Both the position numbers and the translations under genes were made by a program. A stretch of DNA of 64,000 nt from Planctomycetota bacterium (GTDB lineage Bacteria; Planctomycetota; Phycisphaerae; Phycisphaerales; UBA1924). The notes beneath the pieces are model-generated. The model was given only the letters and a program-made list of their open reading frames with translations. It was not told the origin of the DNA and searched no databases. Location of the stretch: contig JAFEBP010000005.1 of assembly GCA_018242605.1 (NCBI GenBank), positions 334,861 to 398,860 on the forward strand. The letters run 5' to 3'. Shown one piece after another: positions 15,567-26,830 of the stretch. Each line of letters starts with the position of its first letter. Position 1 is the stretch's first letter.

Positions 15567-16069
15567 GATTCGGGTAGCCCTGGGTATCTGATGGGAACCA
15601 ACCCGGCATCACGACGGCACCGATTGGCCTCCTGGACAATCCGCCGCAGGTCGCTAGGCCGTCCGTCGAGAAGCCACTTTCCTCTTGCGGTGCGCCACGC
15701 ACGGTGTCCAACCGTGGCGAGTACCTGCTGCATAGGCGGGCTCAGATTGTCTTGCTCAACAGCCCGCCGCTCCTCAACGTCATTTGCAGCCTCTAAATCG
15801 TCTTCACGCGTGGACCACGGAAAGACAAGCTTCTTGCGACCATCGTTTAGGACGATCACGGTTGCACACTCCGGATTGCCCGGCGAAAGAAAGTCACGAA
15901 GCTGAACGCGGCCAGCGGTTAACTCGATGATCTTCTGTAGGGTCTCAGGGTTGGGGACTCGTTCACCATGAAGATACCGGGTGATGGCGCTCCGGCTGGC
16001 CAGTCCCAATGCCCGCCGTAGCTGCGTTGTGGTCATCCCCGTTTGAAAGAGATAGTCTGCGAGTTTCAT
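15563..16069 (-). CDS. XRE-family HTH regulator of integrase module
   Basis: A 168-aa protein with an N-terminal Cro/C1-type HTH at residues about 1-60: MKLADYLFQTGMTTTQLRRA, then a recognition-helix region around SRSAITRYLHGERVPNPETL. The remaining 100 residues match nothing I know. It is the first gene of the minus-strand xis-int module and is divergent from the plus-strand xis2-int2 module. It probably represses one or both through the intergenic inverted repeats at 16089-16160. Confidence 0.75.
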   Translation of the reverse strand: MKLADYLFQTGMTTTQLRRALGLASRSAITRYLHGERVPNPETLQKIIELTAGRVQLRDFLSPGNPECATVIVLNDGRKKLVFPWSTREDDLEAANDVEERRAVEQDNLSPPMQQVLATVGHRAWRTARGKWLLDGRPSDLRRIVQEANRCRRDAGLVPIRYPGLPES

Positions 16070-16088
16070 GCGGGTTCAGATAGCGCAA

Positions 16089-16160
16089 CAGTTCGCAAAC
16101 TGCCGCATACCGGTGCCAGCCCGAGTACCGGAGCGATTGCAGACCGAGGATTTTCTGCAA
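16089..16160. promoter_or_regulatory. Divergent control region with two inverted repeats
   Basis: Between the XRE gene (starts 16069, minus) and xis2 (16324, plus) lie CAGTT-CGCA-AACTG at 16089-16102 and TTGCAGA at 16137-16143 paired with TCTGCAA at 16154-16160. Both have the size and spacing of phage-repressor operators. Control by the adjacent XRE protein is inferred. Confidence 0.4.
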
Positions 16161-16323
16161 CTACCGGGGGAGTTCGGCGTATACTCGCCAAGCCACTAGG
16201 GCCGGGTTCTCCCCGTCCCCCCGCAGCCGAGGGAATTTTCGGCAGGAGGTGCGTCCCAGGGCGGACATCGACAACTGCATAACTCACTGGTGATCGATCC
16301 TTGTCCCGTGCAGTGAGAATGCG

Positions 16324-16581
16324 ATGTACTCAAGCTCTGCGACGCGTTCCCAACCTTTTGATGTCGCTTTGAACCCCGCCGCCAACAGCGGTGAGGTACC
16401 GATTTTGGTCGGTATCGACGAAGCGGCACGGATGCTTGGCGTTTCCAGCCGGACTGTTTGGACTCTTACCGATTCGGACAGCCTTCCGCACCTACGGATC
16501 GGACGCCGCGTGCTCTATCCGGTCGATGCGCTCCGCCGCTGGACGGCCGAGCGCACCCGGGGAGGTGCCTCCGCGAAGTGA
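16324..16581 (+). CDS. Excisionase-like helix-turn-helix protein 2
   Basis: An 85-aa protein whose residues about 27-78 form an excisionase/MerR-type fold: LVGIDEAARMLGVSSRTVWT, then LPHLRIGRRVLYPVDALRRW. It closely resembles the HTH of the minus-strand excisionase-like protein (shared RIGRRVL and D-LR pattern) but is much shorter. It lies 86 bp upstream of integrase 2 on the same strand and is probably its recombination directionality factor or regulator. Confidence 0.75.
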   Translation: MYSSSATRSQPFDVALNPAANSGEVPILVGIDEAARMLGVSSRTVWTLTDSDSLPHLRIGRRVLYPVDALRRWTAERTRGGASAK

Positions 16582-16603
16582 GGTGACAACTTGGCGTTGA
16601 CCG

Positions 16604-16620
16604 CTCGTGTCCGACACGAG
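16604..16620. promoter_or_regulatory. 17-bp perfect palindrome upstream of int2
   Basis: CTCGTGTCCGACACGAG is an 8-bp inverted repeat around one base, in the 86-bp gap between xis2 and int2. It could be an operator controlling int2 or a short hairpin that attenuates its transcript; nothing in the sequence decides between them. Confidence 0.4.
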
Positions 16621-16667
16621 TCTGGGTCACTCTGCGCGATCATCACCTTTCGCGGAGTTCGCCAATC

Positions 16668-18010
<1,343 letters not shown>

Positions 18011-18059
18011 GGTCTATGCCTCGACGGGCGTTTGGGCGTCCATCGCGGGGACAAGTATA

Positions 18060-18075
18060 CGCGATATCTATCGCG
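18060..18075. promoter_or_regulatory. Palindrome upstream of tRNA-Lys
   Basis: CGCGATATCTATCGCG is a 7-bp inverted repeat with a 2-nt centre, 50 bp upstream of the tRNA-Lys 5' end. It may be a regulator site in the tRNA promoter region or just a short hairpin; there is no further support. Confidence 0.25.
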
Positions 18076-18218
18076 GCGTCCAATCCGTGGGATTCGGATC
18101 GCATCGACGGTCCAAGGGGCTCGTGGCCGGACGATGGGGCGCAGCAGCCCCTTAAATCATCCTGGGTGCGCTGCCGTTCGGTTGCGACGAAGTCCCGATA
18201 GAGAGCTGCGGCGGGGGC

Positions 18219-18235
18219 GTGACTCGGGGAGTCAC
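18219..18235 (-). terminator. Hairpin after K+ channel gene
   Basis: GTGACTC-GGG-GAGTCAC is a 7-bp stem with a 3-nt loop, starting 10 bp beyond the channel stop codon on the minus strand. No T-run follows, so it is only a possible terminator or a 3' stabilising hairpin. Confidence 0.35.
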
Positions 18236-18244
18236 TCGCCTGGC

Positions 18245-18973
18245 TCAAGCCCCCGGATCCTCTTTGTTGGTCGTGTACATCGACACCAGCCGCGAAACCA
18301 TGACAGCGATGAAAAAGACACCGGTCATGCCCTCCATCATGGCGAGCATTCGGGCGGGGCTCGAGATCGGCACGATGTCACCGAACCCCACGGTGCATAG
18401 CGTGACCACGCTGAAATAGAGAGACGTGAACCCCGACATTTTGTGCGATGACTCGGTGCCGATAGACGAGGCGAACGAACCCGGCGACACCCGATCCACA
18501 AACGAGTACGCCAGCGACCAGAGCAGCGCGAGCATCAGAAAAGCCGAAACACCCACGCACAGAACGTTTGAATCTACCCGCCGCACCGTCATGATGAAGC
18601 GGAGAAATCGCAAGGTGATCAGGCCGACGCACAACGCGCCGGCGACCTGGAAGTAACCGGGATGCAATAGGTCCGGTCGGAAACTGTGCGTCCACTTTCC
18701 GATCAGGGCCGGTATCGCGAATGCCAGGGCCCAAGCGACAGCGCGGCGGTCGCCTCCTACTGCCAGCACCGCTGAACTCAGGACGACGGTCAGTAGCAGC
18801 GACTCTAGAATTTCTCCTCCGTCCATCTGCTCGAGGAATGGTGAACAGACGAAGGCAAGCACAAGGGCGCACAGCACTCCAACCCCGGACACGCGTGGGA
18901 TTTTGATGCGTGCGACCCGGCCGATTGGCGAGGCGGGTCCGGACGGACCAACGTGTTTGTTTGGTTCCTTCAT
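18245..18973 (-). CDS. Two-pore-type K+ channel protein
   Basis: A 242-aa inner-membrane ion channel from the ATG at 18973 (an upstream ATG at 19054 would add 27 residues without membrane character). Several hydrophobic segments precede a pore loop with the selectivity filter TVGFGD in YFSVVTLCTVGFGDIVP, and a final helix (MTGVFFIAVMVSRLVSMY) follows. This is the Ion_trans_2 pore of prokaryotic K+ channels. No ligand-binding RCK/TrkA-N domain follows the pore, so gating is probably not by that route. It is the first chromosomal gene to the right of the integrated element. Confidence 0.85.
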   Translation of the reverse strand: MKEPNKHVGPSGPASPIGRVARIKIPRVSGVGVLCALVLAFVCSPFLEQMDGGEILESLLLTVVLSSAVLAVGGDRRAVAWALAFAIPALIGKWTHSFRPDLLHPGYFQVAGALCVGLITLRFLRFIMTVRRVDSNVLCVGVSAFLMLALLWSLAYSFVDRVSPGSFASSIGTESSHKMSGFTSLYFSVVTLCTVGFGDIVPISSPARMLAMMEGMTGVFFIAVMVSRLVSMYTTNKEDPGA

Positions 18974-19191
18974 GTCGGGTAGTGCCACTGGCCCGATCAT
19001 ACGTCCAGTGCCGGGGAGGGTGCCCTGGCTCGCGTCACGCCCAAGTTTGAGCATGGCCTGCGGAAATCGTGCGGGTCAGAGCCGCCTTTGGTGATTGCCG
19101 CGTCGCGCAGCGGACGTGCCCAGAGCTCTACAGGCGAAGAAGCACGGTAGTTCCAATCCGAACCTGCATCCGCGTCTACTCTGGGGTAAGG

Positions 19192-21609
19192 ATGAAACAG
19201 CGACCCGCACCGAACTCCACTAAAACCGCAAAGCCGATACTGATCGCGGGAATGCCGCCGAAGTTGTTTGTTGCCTGCGGACTGTTCGTTGCCTTTGTCG
19301 TCGTGGTGATCGTGCTGTCGGGTCTCCCGAGGGAACTGGTCTCGGTGGTTACGGGCAAGCCGCGGGCGTCCACAGTGCGAAGCGCCGCGGGGCCGGCGAC
19401 TTACGTCGGGGCGGTCACATGCAAAAAGTGCCACGACGACGAGTTCAAGACGTGGACGGGCTCGCACCATGAACTGGCGATGCAGCCCGCCAACGAGAAG
19501 ACCGTGCTGGGGAATTTCAATGACGCGGCCTTCGACTACTTCGGAATCGAAAGTCTCTTCTTTAAAAAGGACGGCAAGTTCATGGTCCGCACCGACGGGC
19601 CCAACGGGGCGCTCGCCGACTACGAGGTTGCGTTCACCTTCGGCGTGTTCCCTCTTCAGCAGTACTTGGTGGGGCTTCCCGGCGGAAGGTACCAGGCCCT
19701 GCACCTCGCGTGGGACAGTCGCCCCAAGGACGCCGGCGGGCAGCGTTGGTTTCATCTCTATCCCAATGAGAGAATTCCGCACGATGACCAGTTGCACTGG
19801 ACCGGTCTGTATCAGAACTGGAACCTGATGTGCGCCGAGTGCCATTCGACGAATCTCCGCAAGGGCTACGACGCTTCGACCAACTCGTACAAAACCACGT
19901 TCAGTGAAATCAACGTCGCCTGTGAGTCTTGTCATGGGCCCGGCTCACGCCACGTCGATTGGGCTCGGTATTCGCGACCTCCTTATCCCCGCGGCACGGA
20001 TCGAGGTCTCGAAGTCGCCCTCAACAGTGAATGGGCTACCGCTTGGAGATTCGAATCACCCGACGCCAAGTTCCCGATCCGTGACAAACCGGCGCCCGCC
20101 GCCGCGCTCAACAACTGCGCCCCTTGCCACGCACGCCGTTCGACACTGGCGGAAGGCGTCAAGCCCGGATCGCCACTGGAGGACTCGCACCGACTCGCGC
20201 TCCTCACCGATCCGCTCTATCACACCGACGGGCAGCAACGAGATGAGGTGTACGTCTGGGGTTCTTTTCTGCAGAGCAAGATGTACCAGAAGGGCGTGAC
20301 TTGCATGGACTGTCACGACCCGCATTCTCTCAAGATCAGGGCCGAAGGGAACGCGGTGTGCGCCCGCTGCCATAGCCCCGAGAAGTTCGATACTCCCAAG
20401 CATCATTTCCACAAGGCGGATGGTTCGGGGGCAAAGTGCACTGCCTGCCACATGCCGACCCAGAAGTACATGGTGGTTCACGATCGGCTCGACCACAGCA
20501 TCCGTGTGCCACGCCCGGATTTGACGCCCGCAACGGGTGCTCCGGACGCGTGCACCATGTGCCACGCGGATCAGAAGCCCGAATGGGCCGCCGCCGCCAT
20601 GGATGCGTGGTATCCGCCTACTTGGCGGAGTCGGCCGCAGTGGGGGCCCACCCTTGCGGCGGGAATCACTCAGGGTGCGAAGGCGGTCCCATCGCTGATG
20701 GCTCTCGCTCAGGAAGCCTCAATGCCGGCGATCGTGCGTGCCACGGCGGCAACGGTCGCGGCCGGCGGCATGCGTCCCGAGTATTCATCCGTGGCGCAAA
20801 CGCTGACGACCGATTCCGACCCCAATGTGCGGCTGGCGGGCATCGGGCTGCTCGAACGGTTTGAGCCGTCTTTTCGTGCAAACGCGGCGGCGGGATTGCT
20901 GTCTGATCCGGTGCGCGGTGTGCGTATCGAGGCGGCCAGATTGCTCGCGGATGTGCCGAGCGGGTCGCTGAACGCCGCGCAGTCTGAAGCACGCGAGAGG
21001 GCTCTCCTTGAATACCAAGCGGCGTTACGTCTGAACGCCGACTGGCCCGCCGAAAACGTGAACGCGGGTGACTTGGCCCTTCGCCGTGGGCGTCCGGAAG
21101 AGGCGATCGTGGCCTTTCGCAGAGCGATCGCTCTGGACCCTCGATTCGCCGCGGCGTACGTCAACATCTCTGATGTCTATCGCGGCATGAATCGGGAGCC
21201 CGAAGGCGAACAGACGCTGCGCGAAGGATTGAAGGTGCTGCCCCGGAGCGCGGACCTGCATCACGCGTTGGGGTTGCTGTTGGTTCGAACGGGCAAGAAG
21301 GCTGAAGCGCTGACCGAACTGGAACTGGGCGCATCTCTGGCGCCAACGGTCGTGAGATACTCCTACGTCTACGCCATCGGGTTGCATTCGGCGGGAAGGG
21401 CATCGGACGGCATTGATCGACTCAGGGATATCGACGCGAAGCATCCCTTTGACCCGGAGGTAGTCGGCGCGTTGGTATCCATGCTGCAAGAACGCGATGG
21501 TCCGGGCGACCGCGCTGAAGCGTTGAAATACGCGAAGCGACTTGGCGAGGCCATGCCGCACGATCCGGGTGTGAAGCAACTTGTCAATGAACTCTCGGGT
21601 GGGCGGTAG
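19192..21609 (+). CDS. Octahaem c-type cytochrome with HEAT and TPR repeats
   Basis: An 805-aa exported protein. One N-terminal membrane segment (LFVACGLFVAFVVVVIVLSG) anchors or exports it. Eight CxxCH haem sites occur between residues about 77 and 460: CKKCH, CAECH, CESCH, CAPCH, CMDCH, CARCH, CTACH and CTMCH. HEAT-like repeats near 490-600 and TPR units near 610-800 follow. The haem part resembles the cytochrome c554/multihaem reductase group and should carry electrons in the periplasm; the repeats suggest docking with a partner. The start at ATG 19192 follows a purine-rich site and precedes the signal segment, whereas the longer frame to 19069 does not look like coding. No maturation genes are nearby. 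Confidence 0.88.
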   Translation: MKQRPAPNSTKTAKPILIAGMPPKLFVACGLFVAFVVVVIVLSGLPRELVSVVTGKPRASTVRSAAGPATYVGAVTCKKCHDDEFKTWTGSHHELAMQPANEKTVLGNFNDAAFDYFGIESLFFKKDGKFMVRTDGPNGALADYEVAFTFGVFPLQQYLVGLPGGRYQALHLAWDSRPKDAGGQRWFHLYPNERIPHDDQLHWTGLYQNWNLMCAECHSTNLRKGYDASTNSYKTTFSEINVACESCHGPGSRHVDWARYSRPPYPRGTDRGLEVALNSEWATAWRFESPDAKFPIRDKPAPAAALNNCAPCHARRSTLAEGVKPGSPLEDSHRLALLTDPLYHTDGQQRDEVYVWGSFLQSKMYQKGVTCMDCHDPHSLKIRAEGNAVCARCHSPEKFDTPKHHFHKADGSGAKCTACHMPTQKYMVVHDRLDHSIRVPRPDLTPATGAPDACTMCHADQKPEWAAAAMDAWYPPTWRSRPQWGPTLAAGITQGAKAVPSLMALAQEASMPAIVRATAATVAAGGMRPEYSSVAQTLTTDSDPNVRLAGIGLLERFEPSFRANAAAGLLSDPVRGVRIEAARLLADVPSGSLNAAQSEARERALLEYQAALRLNADWPAENVNAGDLALRRGRPEEAIVAFRRAIALDPRFAAAYVNISDVYRGMNREPEGEQTLREGLKVLPRSADLHHALGLLLVRTGKKAEALTELELGASLAPTVVRYSYVYAIGLHSAGRASDGIDRLRDIDAKHPFDPEVVGALVSMLQERDGPGDRAEALKYAKRLGEAMPHDPGVKQLVNELSGGR

Positions 21610-23743
<2,134 letters not shown>

Positions 23744-23775
23744 CCGCTTTGGCGGATTTGCTGTAAAGGCCTTTC

Positions 23776-25755
23776 ATGAGCGACGAGCTTGGAATGATGA
23801 GCGCGTGGTTCTGCGGACCCAAGGCGGAGAACGCCGCGTGGTTCAATGCATGGTTGGGGCGCATCGCCGAAGACTACAGCGCGTGGCGGCGCAACTACTT
23901 TCCCGAAGATGGCGTAGTGGTGGATTCCACGCTCCGACGACACAACGAACCCTTCATGGACGAGTTCGAGGACCGTCTGCTCGAACTGCTCGCCCGGTTG
24001 AAAGGCGATGTGCCCTTCCACAGCCCCCGGTACGCCGCGCACATGCTCGCCGAGCAGACTCTTCCCTCAATCGCCGCGTACTTCGCGGCGATGCTCTACA
24101 ACCCCAACAACGTCACCGCCGAAGTGGCGCCCGTCACCGTGCGGCTTGAACTGGACGCCGGTCGGCTGCTCTCCCGAATGATCGGGTACGGCGAACACGC
24201 TTGGGCGCACCTTTCCTCGGGCGGGACCTCGTCGAACATCGAGGCCCTGTGGGTGGCACGTACCGTCAAGTACCTGCCTTTCCAGGTCCGTGAGGTGCGT
24301 CGCGCTCTAGGGCTGGAAGCGCATGGCCCCGCGGCGAGCGAGCGTGCGTTGCTGGGTATGGCGCCGATGGCGGCGCTCGAGTCGTACGCGACGCTCTGGC
24401 GAGAGATCGCCGCTTCATCTGAACGGGACAGCATCTCGGTGCGTGCTCGCGATCTGTTCGCCGAATCAGTGTTCAACGTTGCCGAGCGTGGGCTTGCAGA
24501 GGTCTGCACGAGGATCGGGTCGTCGCCCGTGCTGTTGGTGCCGGAATCGCACCATTACTGCTTCGAGAAGTCTCTGGACGTGCTGGGTATGGGCCGCCGG
24601 GCGCTGGTCTCGGTGCGTGTGGATGAGAACTTCCGCATGCGTTGCGACGAACTCGAATCGGCGCTTGAGGCCGTCGAGCGGCAGGGGCGCCACGTTCTCG
24701 CCGTGGTCGCCGTGGTCGGATCCACCGAGGAAGGATCCGTCGATCCGGTGGACCACATTGTGGCATTGCGTGAAACGCGAGAAAAGTCAGGCAGGTCATC
24801 GTTCTGGCTGCACGCGGACGGTGCGTATGGAGCATACCTGCGCACGGTCACCATCCCGACGAGGGCCGGGCTGGGTGCGCCGGTGGCAACGGTCAAGGTC
24901 GGCGGTGAGGTCCGTGAGGTTCCACTCACGCTCCCGGAACACGGTGAATGTGCGGCTCTCGAGCAGATCCGACACTGCGATTCGGTCACGATCGATCCGC
25001 ACAAGCTCGGCTATATCCCGTACCCCGCCGGGGCCATCTGCTTCCGGACGAACCTGGTCAAACCACTGATGCGTCAGATCGCTCCGTATCTGAATGACGG
25101 GCCCATCGGTCCGGAGGCGGATCGCTCGTCGGAAGCGATCGGAATGTACGTGCTCGAAGGCAGCAAGCCCGGCGCCGCTGCGGCGGCGGTGTGGCTCAGT
25201 CACACGCTCATTCCGCTCGACACCTCAGGCCACGGCAAGCTCATCCGCGAGAACATCCGCAACGCCAGCGAACTGCACGCATTGCTCGAGGGCTATCCGA
25301 CTTTCCAGCCCACGTCTCGCGCGGACAAAGCCCTGGGCGTGCAGGCCGTCTGCCTGTGTCCCCCGGGTTCGAACATTGTCTGTTACGCATTCCGGCCCCG
25401 TCGCGAAGGCGCGACGCTCGCAGAAATCAACCATCTGAACCGCGCGGTATTTGAGCGATACAGCCTTGACGCGGGCCAGCGTGTATACGAGCAGTCCTTC
25501 TTCCTCAGCCGTACATCGCTGTTGCCCAAGCAGTACTCGCTCGCGACAGTGGGAGGCTTCCTGAAGCGGTTGGGTGTGGATCCCAAGGAGTATGCGAACG
25601 ACGGTGTATTTCTGCTCCGCTCGGTCCTCATGAACCCGTGGTATGGCTACGCCAAGCGACGCGGCCGCTATTACCTCTCCGAGTTGGTGGCCGAGTTATA
25701 CGGCACCGCCGCGGGTCTGATCGACACTCACGTACAGACACAGCCCGATCGCTGA
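23776..25755 (+). CDS. Group II PLP decarboxylase, tyrosine decarboxylase-like
   Basis: A 659-aa PLP-dependent amino-acid decarboxylase. The PLP lysine is Lys410 in TIDPHKLGYIPYPAG, which matches the VDPHKMGYVPY motif of enterococcal and lactobacillal tyrosine decarboxylases; HADGAYGAYL carries the cofactor-binding Asp. The N-terminal segment HSPRYAAHMLAEQTLP and the length (about 620-660 aa) also fit that subfamily rather than glutamate decarboxylase. Expected reaction: tyrosine to tyramine plus CO2, in the cytoplasm. It follows tpl by 32 bp with an AAAGG ribosome-binding site, so they form one operon. No tyrosine/tyramine antiporter gene is adjacent. Substrate assignment is by similarity recalled from the family. 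Confidence 0.85.
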   Translation: MSDELGMMSAWFCGPKAENAAWFNAWLGRIAEDYSAWRRNYFPEDGVVVDSTLRRHNEPFMDEFEDRLLELLARLKGDVPFHSPRYAAHMLAEQTLPSIAAYFAAMLYNPNNVTAEVAPVTVRLELDAGRLLSRMIGYGEHAWAHLSSGGTSSNIEALWVARTVKYLPFQVREVRRALGLEAHGPAASERALLGMAPMAALESYATLWREIAASSERDSISVRARDLFAESVFNVAERGLAEVCTRIGSSPVLLVPESHHYCFEKSLDVLGMGRRALVSVRVDENFRMRCDELESALEAVERQGRHVLAVVAVVGSTEEGSVDPVDHIVALRETREKSGRSSFWLHADGAYGAYLRTVTIPTRAGLGAPVATVKVGGEVREVPLTLPEHGECAALEQIRHCDSVTIDPHKLGYIPYPAGAICFRTNLVKPLMRQIAPYLNDGPIGPEADRSSEAIGMYVLEGSKPGAAAAAVWLSHTLIPLDTSGHGKLIRENIRNASELHALLEGYPTFQPTSRADKALGVQAVCLCPPGSNIVCYAFRPRREGATLAEINHLNRAVFERYSLDAGQRVYEQSFFLSRTSLLPKQYSLATVGGFLKRLGVDPKEYANDGVFLLRSVLMNPWYGYAKRRGRYYLSELVAELYGTAAGLIDTHVQTQPDR

Positions 25756-25806
25756 TCTCGCGTCGTCTGATCCCGGCATGTACGCAACGATCGCACGCAC
25801 CATCCA

Positions 25807-26685
25807 TCACGATTCCGCGCTCACCGCCTTCAGGATCGCCGTTCGCACTCGTTCGGGCAACTTTCCCTCGGCCAGCCGGACGCACGTGTTCTGCGCAAGA
25901 TCCAGTTCCGCGAACACCGCCCGGCACCGTTCGCACAGAACGTCCTGTCCGATTGGGAATCCGCGGCCTTGATCCATGGCGTTCAGCTTAGCCATGAGCA
26001 GGTCCATGCACACCTGCTTCGCGTAGATCGGCGCCGGCGCGTCGCTGCGCGGGAGACCCTTGCGTTCAACAAGAGCCTTGCGGAGCAGCAATCGGGCGCG
26101 GTGCACGCGCGTCTTGACTGTCTCGGGCTTGATCCCTAGCGAGGCGGCGACATCTTCGATCGGCAACTCGAGCATCTCTTTCAGCACCAGCGGCACGCGG
26201 AAGTGCTCGGGCAGTGTGAGGATCGCTGCGTGAACCGCGGCTGAACTCTCCCTTGAGATTGTGGCTGCGAGGGGCCCGGATGTTCGCTCATCCGCGGCCT
26301 CGGGCAGATCGATAATCCTTGTATCACCAAATGGGAGGAGTTGGGATAGGGCGGGCATGCGGCGATCGACGCCTCCCCTTCGGCGCCGGCGGGATTTGCA
26401 GGACCTTGCCGCGATGGCGTACAGCCAAGTCCCGGGATCCGAGTCGCCGCGGAATGTGTGCCATTTGCGATGGGCCTGCAGGAAAACATCCTGCACCATG
26501 TCTTCGGCATCGGCCGCATTGCCGCACAGGCGAGTTGCGAGGCTGTAGAGCTTCGGCGCGTGCAACTCCACCAACATCGGGATCGCGGTTGCGGCCCCGT
26601 CTCCCGGCGATACGACGCGGACGAGCGGTCTGCGCGGAGCCGCGTGGCGTGCAACGTGATGATTGAGTGATCTCGCAGCGGGCAT
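25807..26685 (-). CDS. ECF-type RNA polymerase sigma factor with C-terminal Cys motif
   Basis: About 292 aa from the ATG at 26685 (upstream ATGs at 26760 and 26808 are possible). Region 2 is at residues about 45-110: LHAPKLYSLATRLCGNAADA, then EDMVQDVFLQAHRKWHTFRG. Region 4 is near 165-220: LPEHFRVPLVLKEMLELPIE, then IKPETVKTRVHRARLLLRK. After region 4 comes an 80-residue tail with Cys in QVCMDLL and CERC, resembling the zinc-binding head of an anti-sigma factor. That suggests built-in redox or metal control. No separate anti-sigma gene is adjacent. It is convergent with the tyrosine operon and divergent from the SulP gene. Confidence 0.85.
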   Translation of the reverse strand: MPAARSLNHHVARHAAPRRPLVRVVSPGDGAATAIPMLVELHAPKLYSLATRLCGNAADAEDMVQDVFLQAHRKWHTFRGDSDPGTWLYAIAARSCKSRRRRRGGVDRRMPALSQLLPFGDTRIIDLPEAADERTSGPLAATISRESSAAVHAAILTLPEHFRVPLVLKEMLELPIEDVAASLGIKPETVKTRVHRARLLLRKALVERKGLPRSDAPAPIYAKQVCMDLLMAKLNAMDQGRGFPIGQDVLCERCRAVFAELDLAQNTCVRLAEGKLPERVRTAILKAVSAES

Positions 26686-26830
26686 GGACGCTTGGATGGT
26701 AGCGAAGTGTCGTCGGATCCGTGGAATCGCTCGCCGCGAGGCGTGGATTTTTGTCACCATCGACGTCCCGCCTCGCCGATCACATACCATGCCTCGCCAT
26801 GATCGCACCCCGTAGTCCGATCGAGGTCTG

